Source: Paracoccus sp. (in: a-proteobacteria) (lineage in GTDB: Bacteria; Pseudomonadota; Alphaproteobacteria; Rhodobacterales; Rhodobacteraceae). From it: a stretch of DNA of 64,000 nucleotides. Under the pieces are notes generated by a model that was given only the letters and a program-made list of their open reading frames with translations, searched no databases and was not told the DNA's origin. The stretch's first letter is position 1, and each line of letters starts with the position of its first letter. The stretch is from contig JAUNTZ010000002.1 of assembly GCA_030538425.1 (NCBI GenBank), positions 1 to 64,000 of the forward strand, given 5' to 3'. The position numbers and the translations under genes were made by a program. Below are positions 28,260 through 37,204 of this stretch, one piece after another.

Positions 28260-29096
28260 TCAAGCTTTCCCGCCCAGCCCAAGCGGCACGCCCTGCGCAG
28301 GCGCATCGGCGGGCTCAAGGCCATGGCGGCGCGCGGTGCGGTCAAGCCAGCTTTCGGGCGGCGGAAGGCCGTTGTGATAGGTCGCCAGATAGCGCTTGGT
28401 ATAGCCGAAAATATGCACCGACTCGGTCTCTGGCACGATGATCTGGGCATCGCTCAGCCCCCGTCGCCACAGCCGGGGCAGGGTGGCGGCGAAGACCGGA
28501 TAATAGACAGGCCTCGGGCGCCCGCGCGTGATCTCGCCGCTTTGGCGCAGCGCATGGCCAAGCGCAAAGGGGCCGGTATCGCCCCAAGGCAGGTCAATGG
28601 GGCGCAACCGGCCCTTTTTGCGGCGCTGATGGATCCATTTTTCGTCGCGCCATGGCGGCGCCACCTCATCGCCGGTCAGAAAATCGGTGGTCCATTGCAG
28701 CGCAGGCGAGGTTTGCGGCAGGGCCAGCACCCCCGATTGCATCGTGTCGGGGCCGTTCAGGCCAAAGGCATAGCCGTCATCGACGCGGTAGGGGCGCAGG
28801 CAATAGGCGTCCAGATCAACCCAGATCACCCCTTGCCGGTTCAGCAGGGCGAGCCGGAACAGGTCGGACCAGACCGCCATCGCCTTGCGGTCGGGCGCGC
28901 CGTCCAGAAAGGCGGGGCGGGGCATGATCTCACTGGCCGGGCGGGTTTTCACGCCTGCGGGGATGCCCCCGACCTCATTGCCGAGATAAAGCGTAAAGTC
29001 GCAGCCCGTCTCAAGGTAAGAGAGGATCACCATCTGCTCGACGAAGGAGAGATCCTCACCCGCCCAGAATGACGCCACCGGCATTGTCCAACCCAT
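28260..29096 (-). CDS. Glycosyltransferase with DXD motif (Gly_transf_sug-like)
   Basis: 278-aa protein with a capsular-type sugar transferase core: AVWSDLFRLALLNRQGVIWVDLDAYCLRPY contains the acceptor helix and the WVDLD motif (DXD-type, about residues 93-97). The start at 29096 follows GAGGAGGG and is chosen over an upstream ATG at 29120. It lies beyond the terminator of rplA on the same strand, so it is likely a separate unit. Acceptor is unknown; surface polysaccharide or glycoprotein modification are possibilities. Confidence 0.75.
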   Translation of the reverse strand: MGWTMPVASFWAGEDLSFVEQMVILSYLETGCDFTLYLGNEVGGIPAGVKTRPASEIMPRPAFLDGAPDRKAMAVWSDLFRLALLNRQGVIWVDLDAYCLRPYRVDDGYAFGLNGPDTMQSGVLALPQTSPALQWTTDFLTGDEVAPPWRDEKWIHQRRKKGRLRPIDLPWGDTGPFALGHALRQSGEITRGRPRPVYYPVFAATLPRLWRRGLSDAQIIVPETESVHIFGYTKRYLATYHNGLPPPESWLDRTARRHGLEPADAPAQGVPLGLGGKA

Positions 29097-29146
29097 CACG
29101 CCCTCCTCTTGCCCCGGCAACCCTATCGGGCGGGGCCGCCGCAGCC

Positions 29147-29176
29147 AAGAAAAAAGCCCCGCTTTTGCGGGGCTTT
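29147..29176 (-). terminator. Intrinsic terminator after rplA
   Basis: AAAGCCCCGC and GCGGGGCTTT form a ten-pair stem with a four-base loop; read on the minus strand it ends in a T run of six. It closes the secE-nusG-rplK-rplA unit and separates it from the glycosyltransferase gene. Confidence 0.88.
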
Positions 29177-29198
29177 CCGTGTCCGGTCTGGCGGCAGA

Positions 29199-29900
29199 TT
29201 ACTGCGAGGCGACCGCGTCGGCCACGTCGATCGAGACGCCCGGACCCATGGTCGAGCTGATCGAGACCTTTTTCATATAGGTGCCTTTGGCGCCCGAGGG
29301 TTTCGCCTTGTTCACCGCGTCCACAAAGGCGCGCAGGTTTTCGGCCAGCTTGGCTTCGTCGAACGAGACCTTGCCCAGAATGCCGTGAACGACACCGGCT
29401 TTTTCGGCCTTGAACTGGACTTCACCGCCCTTGGCAGCCTGAACGGCGGCTTTGACATCCATCGTCACCGTGCCGACCTTGGGGTTCGGCATCAGGTTGC
29501 GCGGGCCAAGGATCTTGCCCAGACGACCGACCAGCGGCATCATGTCAGGGGTCGCGATCACCCGGTCAAAGTCGATCTTGCCGCCCTGGATGCTTTCGAC
29601 CAGATCTTCGGCACCGACGACCTCGGCACCGGCCTCTTTGGCCTCATCGGCCTTGGGACCACGGGCGAAGACGGCGACGCGAACGTCCTTGCCGGTGCCT
29701 GCGGGCAGGGTCACGACGCCGCGGACCATCTGGTCGGCATGGCGCGGATCGACGCCCAGATTCAGCGCGATTTCAACGGTTTCGTCGAACTTGGCCGAGG
29801 CATTGTCCTTGACCAGTTTCACCGCATCAGCAACGGCCAGATTGACCTTGCCTTCGAAGGCGGCGCGGGCGGCGGCTTTTTTCTTTGCAATCTTTGCCAT
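29199..29900 (-). CDS. rplA: 50S ribosomal protein L1
   Basis: 233-aa stalk-base protein of the large subunit; in many bacteria L1 also represses its own operon. [24 protein letters not shown] at the N-terminal domain, [19 protein letters not shown], and [19 protein letters not shown] in the second domain are family blocks. It begins five bases after the rplK stop and ends ahead of a clear terminator. Confidence 0.97.
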   Translation of the reverse strand: MAKIAKKKAAARAAFEGKVNLAVADAVKLVKDNASAKFDETVEIALNLGVDPRHADQMVRGVVTLPAGTGKDVRVAVFARGPKADEAKEAGAEVVGAEDLVESIQGGKIDFDRVIATPDMMPLVGRLGKILGPRNLMPNPKVGTVTMDVKAAVQAAKGGEVQFKAEKAGVVHGILGKVSFDEAKLAENLRAFVDAVNKAKPSGAKGTYMKKVSISSTMGPGVSIDVADAVASQ

Positions 29901-29904
29901 GATC

Positions 29905-30357
29905 TTAGCCTTTCACCTCGATGCCGATCGACCGGGCGGAACCGGCGATGATCTTCATCGCTTCGTCCACGTCATTGGCCGAGAGGTCTTTCATCTTGAC
30001 TTCGGCGATCTCGCGAAGCTGCTTGACCGTCACCGAACCGGCGGCCGCACGGCCCGGCTTTTCCGAACCCTTGGCGCGGTTGCGCTTGCCGACCGGCTTG
30101 AGGCCAGCGGCCTTTTTCAGCAGGAAGGACGCGGGCGGCGTCTTGGTTTCAAAGGTGAACGATTTGTCGGCGTAATAGGTGATCACGACCGGAACAGGCG
30201 AACCTTTTTCGATTTCCTGCGTCTTGGCGTTGAACGCCTTGCAGAATTCCATGATGTTGATGCCGCGCTGACCGAGCGCGGGACCGACCGGCGGCGAGGG
30301 CGTAGCCTCTTGCGCCTTGATTTGCAGCTTGAGCTGCCCGACGACTTTCTTGGCCAT
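29905..30357 (-). CDS. rplK: 50S ribosomal protein L11
   Basis: 150-aa protein of the GTPase-associated centre, with an N-terminal domain ([25 protein letters not shown]-type; the short blocks PPVGPALGQ and NIMEFC are present) and a C-terminal rRNA-binding domain with [29 protein letters not shown] is upstream of the start. It precedes rplA by five bases and follows nusG by 80 bases. Confidence 0.97.
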   Translation of the reverse strand: MAKKVVGQLKLQIKAQEATPSPPVGPALGQRGINIMEFCKAFNAKTQEIEKGSPVPVVITYYADKSFTFETKTPPASFLLKKAAGLKPVGKRNRAKGSEKPGRAAAGSVTVKQLREIAEVKMKDLSANDVDEAMKIIAGSARSIGIEVKG

Positions 30358-30437
30358 ATGGCCTCTCCTTTATCATCATGCCCGACATGGGCCTTGACTT
30401 AGTGGTGCAGCAGGCGCGCCTGCCTCCCACGGCGACA

Positions 30438-30977
30438 TCACGCGGTTTTGGATACCTGCGTGAATTCCAGTTCGACCGGCGTGGGCCGGCCAAAGATCGA
30501 CACCAGAACCTTGACGCGGCTTGCGGCGTCATCGACTTCCTCAACCGTGCCGGTAAAGCCCTCGAACGAGCCCTCGGTCACGTTGACCTTCTCGCCGATC
30601 TCAAAGCGGATCAGGTTGCGCGGCGCGGCTTCGGTGGCGCCTTCGCCCGAGCGGTGCAGGATCGGGTTCATCTCTTCGTCGCGCATCGGGATCGGGCGGC
30701 CTTGCTGGCCCAGAAACCCGGTGACGCGGTTGATCGAGTTGACAAGGTGATAGGTGCGGTCGTTCATCTCCATGCGGACCAGAACATAGCCCGGCATGAA
30801 GCGACGTTCCGAGGTGACCTTCTTGCCGCGGCGGATCTCGATCACTTCTTCGGTGGGGACGAGAACATCCTCAATCTGGTCCTCAAGCCCTTTTTCGGCC
30901 ACGGCCTGACGGATCGCCTCGGCGACCTTCTTTTCGAAGTTGGACAGGACGCTGACCGAGTACCAACGCTTTGCCAT
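30438..30977 (-). CDS. nusG: Transcription termination/antitermination protein NusG
   Basis: 179-aa elongation factor that binds RNA polymerase and links it to Rho and ribosomes. The start AKRWYSVSVLSNFEKKV at 30977 is the classical NGN-domain opening; the domain includes RRFMPGYVLVRMEMND, and the C-terminal KOW region is EGSFEGFTGTVEEVD. A longer in-frame start upstream is rejected. Lies downstream of secE in the standard order. Confidence 0.95.
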   Translation of the reverse strand: MAKRWYSVSVLSNFEKKVAEAIRQAVAEKGLEDQIEDVLVPTEEVIEIRRGKKVTSERRFMPGYVLVRMEMNDRTYHLVNSINRVTGFLGQQGRPIPMRDEEMNPILHRSGEGATEAAPRNLIRFEIGEKVNVTEGSFEGFTGTVEEVDDAASRVKVLVSIFGRPTPVELEFTQVSKTA

Positions 30978-31142
30978 ATGTCGGACGACCCCCGTAATTG
31001 GCCGGTGATCCGGCCCGTGTGAAACTTTTGCTGCCCGAAAATCGAAATCGGCGCGCAACGATTCGATGCACGCCGCAGCCGTTGGACAGGTCGCAGGGAC
31101 ATAGCGCCCCGCATCAAGGAATGCAAGCCCGAAGGCCAGCCG

Positions 31143-31334
31143 TCACGACACCGCGTTCAACAGCCCGCTGAGCGCGATGCGGATCAGCCAGTCCACCGCA
31201 AAGAAGAACACCGCAGCCAGGGTCGAAAAGATCACGACCATGATCGAGGTGGTGATGACCTCGCGCCGGTTCGGCCAGACGATCTTGGCGGCTTCGGCGC
31301 GAACCTGATTGATGAACTGGACTGGGTTTGCCAT
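31143..31334 (-). CDS. secE: Preprotein translocase subunit SecE
   Basis: 63-aa single-helix form of SecE, which clamps SecY. NPVQFINQVRAEAAKIVWPNRREV is the conserved cytosolic amphipathic helix region and TTSIMVVIFSTLAAVFFFAVDWLI is the one membrane helix. It precedes nusG by 165 bases. In most relatives tRNA-Trp lies directly upstream; here a sulfotransferase-like gene stands between them. Confidence 0.93.
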   Translation of the reverse strand: MANPVQFINQVRAEAAKIVWPNRREVITTSIMVVIFSTLAAVFFFAVDWLIRIALSGLLNAVS

Positions 31335-31384
31335 CGGGGATTCCTGTGTTGCAGCCGATCAGATAACGCGGGCGGCCGGGCTTT

Positions 31385-32281
31385 TCAACCCGCTTGCGCA
31401 GCATCCGGGCGCAGCAGCTCAACGCCGGGCAGGGCGGCGATGCGGTCGATGTCGCGGGCATAATTCTCAGCCGAGGCTCGATAGAGCGCCTCATCCAGAG
31501 GCCGCAATCCGGGCCGGCCCGGGCCTTTGGGCAATTCCTCCATCGCGTCGCGCAACAGCTTTTTCAGCGGCGTCTGCAAGTCGCGGATCGCGCGTGAGAC
31601 GAAGAGATCATAGGCCTCTTGCGACATGCTGGTATTGTTGGGCGCAGGGTCGGGGATCAGAGGCGCCAGATCAGGCCGGGTCAGCCGGGCGTTGAGGCGG
31701 GGCCGCAGCGCCGGGTAATCCTCAAACCGCCAGACCACCACGCGAGAGACCGAAGGCATCGCCGAAATCCGCGCAACAAGCCCTGACCAATGCAGCCGGG
31801 TCACGTCGATGCCCTCCAGATAATCCTCAACCGTGACCTCTTTCATCCCGACAAGCTGTTGAAAAAAGGACGAAACGGCGAATTGCGCCGGATCACGCAC
31901 CGACAGGAACACGGTCGCGCGCGGGCGGTTCAGCAGGGTCAGCAGATAGCGCAGGCGCGGCACGGCGCGGGGGTAAAGCTCACCCGCGTCACCGAACACC
32001 GCCTGTTTGCGGGTGCCGCCAAGGATATTTTCCTCTGAGATCAGCAGATCCGCATGGTCCGCCCGCCATTTTTGCAGCCTCTGCGCCATCAGGCGTGAGT
32101 TGTCCGAGGGCTTGCCCGGCTCGCGGAGGCAATCGGCCAGATTGCAGCCACCGGCGCGCAGCCGACCCGGCCCGGCATAGCCGAAATTGCGCTCGGCAAG
32201 GGCGGGGCGGGCCTGCGAAAACGCCTTTTGCAGATGCGTGGTCGCGGTCTTATGGGCGCCGATATGGATGCGAACACTCAT
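31385..32281 (-). CDS. Sulfotransferase-like P-loop protein
   Basis: 298-aa protein that starts with VRIHIGAHKTATTHLQ, a P-loop-like 5'-phosphosulfate binding motif of bacterial sulfotransferases, and has FLSVRDPAQFAVSSFFQQL near residue 130, matching the 3'-phosphate binding RDP...S motif. The ATG at 32281 is preferred over an upstream start that adds Arg/Lys-rich residues. It would use PAPS as donor; the acceptor is unknown. It lies between tRNA-Trp and secE on the same strand, probably an insertion into a conserved block. Confidence 0.75.
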   Translation of the reverse strand: MSVRIHIGAHKTATTHLQKAFSQARPALAERNFGYAGPGRLRAGGCNLADCLREPGKPSDNSRLMAQRLQKWRADHADLLISEENILGGTRKQAVFGDAGELYPRAVPRLRYLLTLLNRPRATVFLSVRDPAQFAVSSFFQQLVGMKEVTVEDYLEGIDVTRLHWSGLVARISAMPSVSRVVVWRFEDYPALRPRLNARLTRPDLAPLIPDPAPNNTSMSQEAYDLFVSRAIRDLQTPLKKLLRDAMEELPKGPGRPGLRPLDEALYRASAENYARDIDRIAALPGVELLRPDAAQAG

Positions 32282-32451
32282 CCGCCTGCGCTTATCTCGC
32301 CGCCATGGGCGCTTGGCATCTGGGGAAAACACTCATCATTTACGCCGGGTCACAGTCGAATCATATTTGCCGGTCCTGACCTAACCGAACCGGCTTTCGG
32401 CATCAATCGCCCGCAACAGGCGTCGCCGATCCGTAAAGATGTGTGGAAATC

Positions 32452-32527
32452 TGGCAGGGGCAGGGGGACTCGAACCCACGACCCTCGGTTTTGGAGACCG
32501 ATGCTCTACCAACTGAGCTATACCCCT
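32452..32527 (-). tRNA. tRNA-Trp (anticodon CCA)
   Basis: 76-nt cloverleaf with encoded CCA: acceptor AGGGGTA/TGCCCCT with one G-T pair, D arm GCTC/GAGC, anticodon stem CGGT/ACCG with loop CTCCAAA (anticodon CCA), and T arm with GGTTCGAGTCC. It stands upstream of secE-nusG as usual in proteobacteria, apart from the sulfotransferase gene in between. Confidence 0.95.
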
Positions 32528-32620
32528 AGGCCGTTCGGGTAGATAGGCCAGAGCGCGGCGCGGCGCAAGGGGGAAATCGGCGCCGCGCCCGGTTTTCCGC
32601 CGGGTTCCCTGCCGCCGCCG

Positions 32621-34471
32621 TTACGCCTCATCCGCGCCGATGAACCCGCCCGATTGCCGCGACCACAGCCGCGCATAGATCCCGTCATGGGCCAGCAATT
32701 CGGCATGAGTGCCCTGTTCCGCGATGCGGCCCTGATCCATCACGATCAGCCGGTCCATCTCAGCGATAGTGGACAGCCGGTGCGCAATCGCGATCACGGT
32801 CTTGCCCTCCATCAGCCGGTCAAGCTGCGCCTGAATCGCGGCCTCGACCTCGGAATCAAGGGCCGAGGTTGCCTCGTCCAGAACCAGAATCGGCGCGTCC
32901 TTCAGCACCACGCGGGCAATGGTGATCCGCTGGCGCTGACCGCCCGACAGCTTGACGCCGCGTTCACCGACCTGCGCCTCCAGCCCGCGCCGGCCTTTGG
33001 TGTCGGTCAGAGTCTCAATGAAATCATAGGCTTCGGCCTGCTTCGCGGCGGCGATGATCTGATCCTTGGTCGCCTCGGGGCGGCCATAGGCGATGTTTTC
33101 GGCAATCGAGCGATGGAGCAGCGAGCTGTCCTGCGTCACCACGCCAATCGCCGCGCGCAGGCTGTCTTGCGTGACCTGCGAAATATCCTGCCCGTCGATC
33201 ACGATGCGGCCCGCCTCGACATCATGGAAGCGCAGCAACAGGTTGATCAGCGTCGATTTTCCCGCGCCCGAGCGACCCACCACGCCGATTTTCTCACCCG
33301 GCGCGATGCTCAGATCCAGATCGTTCAGCACGGCCAAGGGCCGCTCATCGCCCGCCGCGTGATAACGGAAGGTCACATTCTCAAACCGCACCGCGCCCTT
33401 GTCGGCCCGCAGCGGTTTCGCGCCCGGCGCATCCTCAACCATGCGGGGCAAAGCAAGGCTGTTGATGCCGTCGCGCACCGTGCCGATATTTTCAAACAGC
33501 GCGGCGAATTCCCACATGATCCAATGCGACATATTCGACAGCCGCATCGCCAGCGGAATGGCCACCGCGACCGCGCCGATCTCAACCATGCCTTGCGTCC
33601 ACAGCCACAGCCCCAGCCCCGCCGTGACCGCAATCAACAGCGCGTTAAGCAGGTTCAGCCCGACATCCTGGACCAGAACCAGCCGCATCTGGCGATAGAC
33701 GGTCTGCAAGAACCCGTCCATGGAGTCGCGCACATAGCTTTCCTCACGCGCGGAATGCGAAAACAGCTTGACCGTCGCGATATTGGTGTAGCTGTCCACG
33801 ACCCGCCCGGTCATGGTCGAACGCGCATCGGCCTGCGCCTCGGCAATGCGGCCCAGTCGCGGCACGATCACCCAAAGCATCGCGCCAAAGCCCGCCGCCC
33901 AGACCAGAAATGGCAGCGCCATCCGCCAGTCCTGCGAGGCGGCCAGAACCACGGTGCCCGAAAACATCACAAGGATATAGACCGCGACATCCACCAGCTT
34001 CATCACCACCTCGCGCACCGCAAGCGAGGTCTGCATCAGTTTCGTGGCGATCCGGCCCGCGAAATCGTCCTGAAAATAGCCGATCGACTGGCGTAGAAGG
34101 TAACGATGCGCCTGCCAGCGGATGCGCTGCGGGAAATTGCCCAGCAAAGTCTGGTGCATGACCATTGAGGTCAAGAGGTTGATGACCTGCAAACCCACCA
34201 GCAATAGCACCCCCATGGCGACAAGGCGCGAGCCTTCTGTCGCCCAGAAGGCGCTGCGCTCGATGATGGCCAGCCGGTCCACCAACGCGCCCAGATAGCC
34301 GTAAAGCACCACCTCGATCACCGCGATGGCCGAGACGCCAAGCGCCAGCACAACCAGCCAGGGCAGCGCGCCCCGGCTGTAATGCAGGATGAACGGCACC
34401 AAGCCGCGCGGCGGCATGGCGGGCGGCTCGGACGGATAGGGCGGCAGGCGGGATTCGAACCAGCCGAACAT
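32621..34471 (-). CDS. ABC exporter, fused permease and ATPase
   Basis: 616-aa half-transporter of the MsbA/multidrug type. Six membrane helices occupy about residues 25-330; the nucleotide-binding domain has Walker A GRSGAGKSTLINLLLRF, signature LSGGQRQRI and Walker B ILVLDEATSALD followed by the H-loop AHRLSTI. It must dimerise to work. The substrate is not evident; lipid, drug or peptide export are all possible. tRNA-Trp lies 94 bases downstream. Confidence 0.92.
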   Translation of the reverse strand: MFGWFESRLPPYPSEPPAMPPRGLVPFILHYSRGALPWLVVLALGVSAIAVIEVVLYGYLGALVDRLAIIERSAFWATEGSRLVAMGVLLLVGLQVINLLTSMVMHQTLLGNFPQRIRWQAHRYLLRQSIGYFQDDFAGRIATKLMQTSLAVREVVMKLVDVAVYILVMFSGTVVLAASQDWRMALPFLVWAAGFGAMLWVIVPRLGRIAEAQADARSTMTGRVVDSYTNIATVKLFSHSAREESYVRDSMDGFLQTVYRQMRLVLVQDVGLNLLNALLIAVTAGLGLWLWTQGMVEIGAVAVAIPLAMRLSNMSHWIMWEFAALFENIGTVRDGINSLALPRMVEDAPGAKPLRADKGAVRFENVTFRYHAAGDERPLAVLNDLDLSIAPGEKIGVVGRSGAGKSTLINLLLRFHDVEAGRIVIDGQDISQVTQDSLRAAIGVVTQDSSLLHRSIAENIAYGRPEATKDQIIAAAKQAEAYDFIETLTDTKGRRGLEAQVGERGVKLSGGQRQRITIARVVLKDAPILVLDEATSALDSEVEAAIQAQLDRLMEGKTVIAIAHRLSTIAEMDRLIVMDQGRIAEQGTHAELLAHDGIYARLWSRQSGGFIGADEA

Positions 34472-34534
34472 GGGGGCCTCGTGGTGTCTGGGGTCGGGCG
34501 ATGCTGGCAGAGTTGGGGGCCGGATTGCGCAAAG

Positions 34535-35185
34535 TCAACCCGGCCCCAGGCGGCCAAGCGCCGCCACATCGCCCGAAGCCAGCGCCGGTATCGCCTGCGC
34601 GATCCGTTCCGCGGGCCAGTCCCACCAACGCAGGTTGCGCAGGGTTTCAATGTCGTCCTCGGAAAAACGACGGCGGATCATGCGCGCGGGATTGCCCGCC
34701 ATGACCGCATAATCGGGCACAATCCCGCCGACCACTGCCGCAGCCCCGATGATCACCCCGTCCCCGATCCGCGCGCCGGGCAGGATCGTCGCCCCATCCC
34801 CGATCCAGACATCATGCCCGATCACCGTATCCGGCAGCGTGCCGATTTCGGCCATGTAATGCGCCATCCGCGCATGATCGAAAATCGCGAAAGGATAGGT
34901 CGAGATCCCCTTCATCGGATGATTGGCGCTTGCCGTGACAAAGCGCACGCGGTCGGCGATCTGGCAAAAGCGCCCGATATGCAGATGCTCGGGCGCGCCT
35001 TCGTAAAGATAGGGCGCCAGCCGCGCCGCCCAGTCGTCCGGTGGATCAAAGCTGCTGGCATAGCTGTAATCGCCGATATGGATATTGGGGTGGTCGATCA
35101 CCCGGTTGAGATGCACGAGCCCGCGATTGATCTCGCCACCCGCGAAACGCATCGGATGGGGGGCGTGAGGGTCGGGAAATGTCAT
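34535..35185 (-). CDS. Hexapeptide-repeat acetyltransferase, xenobiotic (CatB/Vat) type
   Basis: 216-aa left-handed beta-helix acetyltransferase. The catalytic-histidine region ASANHPMKGISTYPF near residue 88 and the repeat block TVIGHDVWIGDGATILPGARIGDGVIIGAA with its AGNPARMIRRRF end are hallmarks of the CatB/virginiamycin acetyltransferase group, which uses acetyl-CoA. Proteins of this type are often called chloramphenicol acetyltransferases, but chromosomal members may act on sugars or other substrates. Confidence 0.88.
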   Translation of the reverse strand: MTFPDPHAPHPMRFAGGEINRGLVHLNRVIDHPNIHIGDYSYASSFDPPDDWAARLAPYLYEGAPEHLHIGRFCQIADRVRFVTASANHPMKGISTYPFAIFDHARMAHYMAEIGTLPDTVIGHDVWIGDGATILPGARIGDGVIIGAAAVVGGIVPDYAVMAGNPARMIRRRFSEDDIETLRNLRWWDWPAERIAQAIPALASGDVAALGRLGPG

Positions 35186-35293
35186 GGCCTGTCCTTTGGT
35201 TGCTGATGGTTGCTCAGAACGGGGGGCTGTCCATGATCCTGTATCCTTTTGTTATCCGGTTGATGATGCGCCGGGGCGGCCCTGGGGGCAAGC

Positions 35294-35689
35294 CTATTTA
35301 TATCGCCCGCCGCGCTGCAAAACCTCGATCTGGTAGCCGTCGGGGTCGGCGATGAAGAAGAACCGCGCGATAACCTCGCCGCCCGGTGCGAAATCGACCA
35401 GCTTGCGCGGGGCAAGGCCCGCTTGCGTCAGCCGCTCATGTTCGGCCTCCAGATCCGCCACCGAGAACGCCACGTGGCCGTAGCCGTCGCCCAGATCGTA
35501 AGGCTCGGTCCGGCCCTTGTTGACGGTTAGCTCCAGCTCGGTCTCGGCTTCGTCATTCGACAGATAGATCAGCGTGAAATCGTCGAAATCGAGCCGCTCG
35601 GCCACGCGCAGCCCGAAGGCGGCTTCGTAAAACGCGACCGAGCGCGCCTCATCCAGAACGCGGATCATGGAATGGATATATTTCGCCAT
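35294..35689 (-). CDS. gloA: Lactoylglutathione lyase (glyoxalase I)
   Basis: 131-aa enzyme of methylglyoxal detoxification that converts the hemithioacetal of glutathione to lactoylglutathione. The metal ligands are visible as H6 (YIHSMIRV), E in TELELTVN near 53, H in YGHVAFSV near 73 and E in GYQIEVLQ near 122. Length and the FYEAAFGLRV segment fit. Downstream of it on the minus strand is the acetyltransferase gene. Confidence 0.92.
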   Translation of the reverse strand: MAKYIHSMIRVLDEARSVAFYEAAFGLRVAERLDFDDFTLIYLSNDEAETELELTVNKGRTEPYDLGDGYGHVAFSVADLEAEHERLTQAGLAPRKLVDFAPGGEVIARFFFIADPDGYQIEVLQRGGRYK

Positions 35690-35836
35690 AGAGGCCCCCT
35701 GTCGGACTGTTTAGCGCAGCCTAGCCCGGTCGCGCGATCCTCGAAAGTGGGTTTGGCTCGGCAAGTCACTGTGCGGGGGGCGATAGCGCGGTGAGCGAGG
35801 CGCTTATCCACGCGCCGAGATGGGCCGGGTCATTCC

Positions 35837-35973
35837 TCATTGGCCTGCGCGGCTGAGAAAATGAATCGCCCTTATCGGCATGGTCACCATGAGCAAGTCT
35901 GGCCTCATAGCGCCGCCCAACGCCTGCTTTTCCGTCACAGGGACAACAAGAACGAGCGATATTCCGCGACGGT
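35837..35973 (-). pseudogene. nadD 3'-end remnant 1
   Basis: The minus-strand frame ending at the TGA at 35837-35839 reads VTEKQALGGAMRP...VTMPIRAI, clearly the C-terminus of NadD (intact gene: [14 protein letters not shown]...VNVPMKAI). At the DNA level 41 of 57 ungapped positions at 35871-35927 match 36562-36618 of the intact nadD. No start codon or N-terminal part is present, so it is a displaced tail about 45 codons long. The rest of the 35690-36169 spacer beyond this and remnant 2 shows nothing recognisable. Confidence 0.8.
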
Positions 35974-35995
35974 CGGCGTTCATTCGCGGGCGGAG

Positions 35996-36140
35996 CTATT
36001 CCGCCTCAATTCGGCCTGCGAGGATTGTGGTCGGTGAAATCGCCTTCATCGTAACTTTCGCCACCGAGCAGGCTAACGGCTCCGCTCAGCTCAAAGCCTG
36101 CAATTGCGTTCCGGGATTTAAAAAACCAGCAAAACAGCTG
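35996..36140 (-). pseudogene. nadD 3'-end remnant 2
   Basis: A second copy of the nadD tail, ending in the same IRAGRIEAE-type terminus (here ILAGRIEAE and a TAG stop at 35996-35998). Upstream it keeps MKAIS and QALS but has an in-frame TGA where the intact gene has glycine, so it cannot be part of a functional protein. It lies 30 bases beyond the stop of a 95-aa ORF and 23 bases from remnant 1. Confidence 0.8.
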
Positions 36141-36169
36141 TCTTCAGACCAGCCAACATCATCAATTTT

Positions 36170-36457
36170 CTAATCCCAAAGAACAGACACCCGTTGAACG
36201 GCATTCCCGGCGATCTCAATTTCAACATGATTGCCCATGCGCGCGCCATCTTCGAGCCTGAAGCGCAGAATATTACCGTCTTCAGTCAAATCTCCAACCG
36301 CATCCGCGTAAACATTCCCTTCCATCAAGGGCGGCAAGCAATGTGAGATGCGCCACGCATCTTCCTCAGAGCCATTAAAATAGAGTTGCTTGCCATCGGC
36401 GGAGGTTATCCTGGTCCAGCTGCGATCACCCGGTATTTTCAGACGCGCCTTTGTCAT
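36170..36457 (-). CDS. Hypothetical 95-aa protein between nadD and its remnants
   Basis: Unrecognised small soluble protein (starts MTKARLKIPGD, ends VQRVSVLWD), acidic in the middle with alternating beta-strand-like segments such as GNILRFRLEDGARMGNHVEIEIAG. No membrane segment or signal peptide is visible. The ORF and its surroundings are clearly less GC-rich than the neighbouring genes, a sign of recent arrival. It is bracketed by intact nadD and two nadD tail remnants, the same layout as the barstar gene at 54.2 kb, so an immunity or antitoxin role is a reasonable guess but not shown. Confidence 0.6.
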   Translation of the reverse strand: MTKARLKIPGDRSWTRITSADGKQLYFNGSEEDAWRISHCLPPLMEGNVYADAVGDLTEDGNILRFRLEDGARMGNHVEIEIAGNAVQRVSVLWD

Positions 36458-36512
36458 CGTCGTTCATCCTTTTAATACGACCCGCAAAACGACGTTGAAA
36501 CCGCGCGCCGTC

Positions 36513-37115
36513 CTACTCCGCCTCGATGCGCCCCGCCCGAATGGCGGTTGAGGAAATCGCCTTCATCGGCACGTTCACCATCGACCATGCCGGCGGCACC
36601 GCGCCGCCCAAAGCCTGCGATTCCGTCTCCGCGATGCGAAAACGGGCAAGATAGCGGGCGGCGGGCGACAGCCTTGCCCGCATCCGGGCGCCGGGGCGGG
36701 CCAGAATGCCGATGGGGACAAGCGCCGCGATCTCTTGCCAGTCTTCCCATTGGTGGAACTGGGCAAGATTGTCGGCGCCCATCAGCCAGACAAAGCGGAC
36801 ATGCGGATAGCGATGGCGCAAGGCGCGGATCGTGTCGATGGTCAGCCGCGTGCCGAGCCGAGCCTCAAGATCGGTCACCGTGACACGCGGGTGATCCATG
36901 ATCTGGCGGGCGCGGGCAACGCGCTCCTCAATCGGGGCGGGGCCATGCGCCTTGAGCGGGTTGCCGGGCGTGACCAGCCACCAGACGCGGTCCAGCCCAA
37001 ATCGCCGCAATGCCTCGCGGGTGATATGGACATGGCCCTGATGGGCCGGATCGAACGATCCGCCGAGCAGCCCGATGCGCTGTCCGGGCGCGGCATATGG
37101 AAACTGGTTTGTCAT
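36513..37115 (-). CDS. nadD: Nicotinate-nucleotide adenylyltransferase
   Basis: 200-aa enzyme that makes deamido-NAD from nicotinate mononucleotide and [20 protein letters not shown] near residue 15 carries the nucleotidyl-transferase HxGH motif, [17 protein letters not shown] lies in the middle, and ISSTAIR near the end is the second nucleotide-binding motif. The C-terminal ~45 codons are duplicated twice downstream as broken remnants, so the present 3' end may be a recent replacement. Confidence 0.94.
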   Translation of the reverse strand: MTNQFPYAAPGQRIGLLGGSFDPAHQGHVHITREALRRFGLDRVWWLVTPGNPLKAHGPAPIEERVARARQIMDHPRVTVTDLEARLGTRLTIDTIRALRHRYPHVRFVWLMGADNLAQFHQWEDWQEIAALVPIGILARPGARMRARLSPAARYLARFRIAETESQALGGAVPPAWSMVNVPMKAISSTAIRAGRIEAE

Positions 37116-37204
37116 AGGCCGATCTAGGCCCGCCGCGCGGCAGGCCGCAAGCGGGATTTGCAGCGCCAGAGCGCCACTGTATGAGCCATGCGGAACAGGT
37201 CAGA

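Noticed and set aside
26505-29072. 855-codon open frame on the plus strand
   Set aside because: It is antisense to the DUF2955, HlyD and glycosyltransferase genes, which have clear motifs and ribosome-binding sites. Composition is Arg/Gly/His-rich shadow type.
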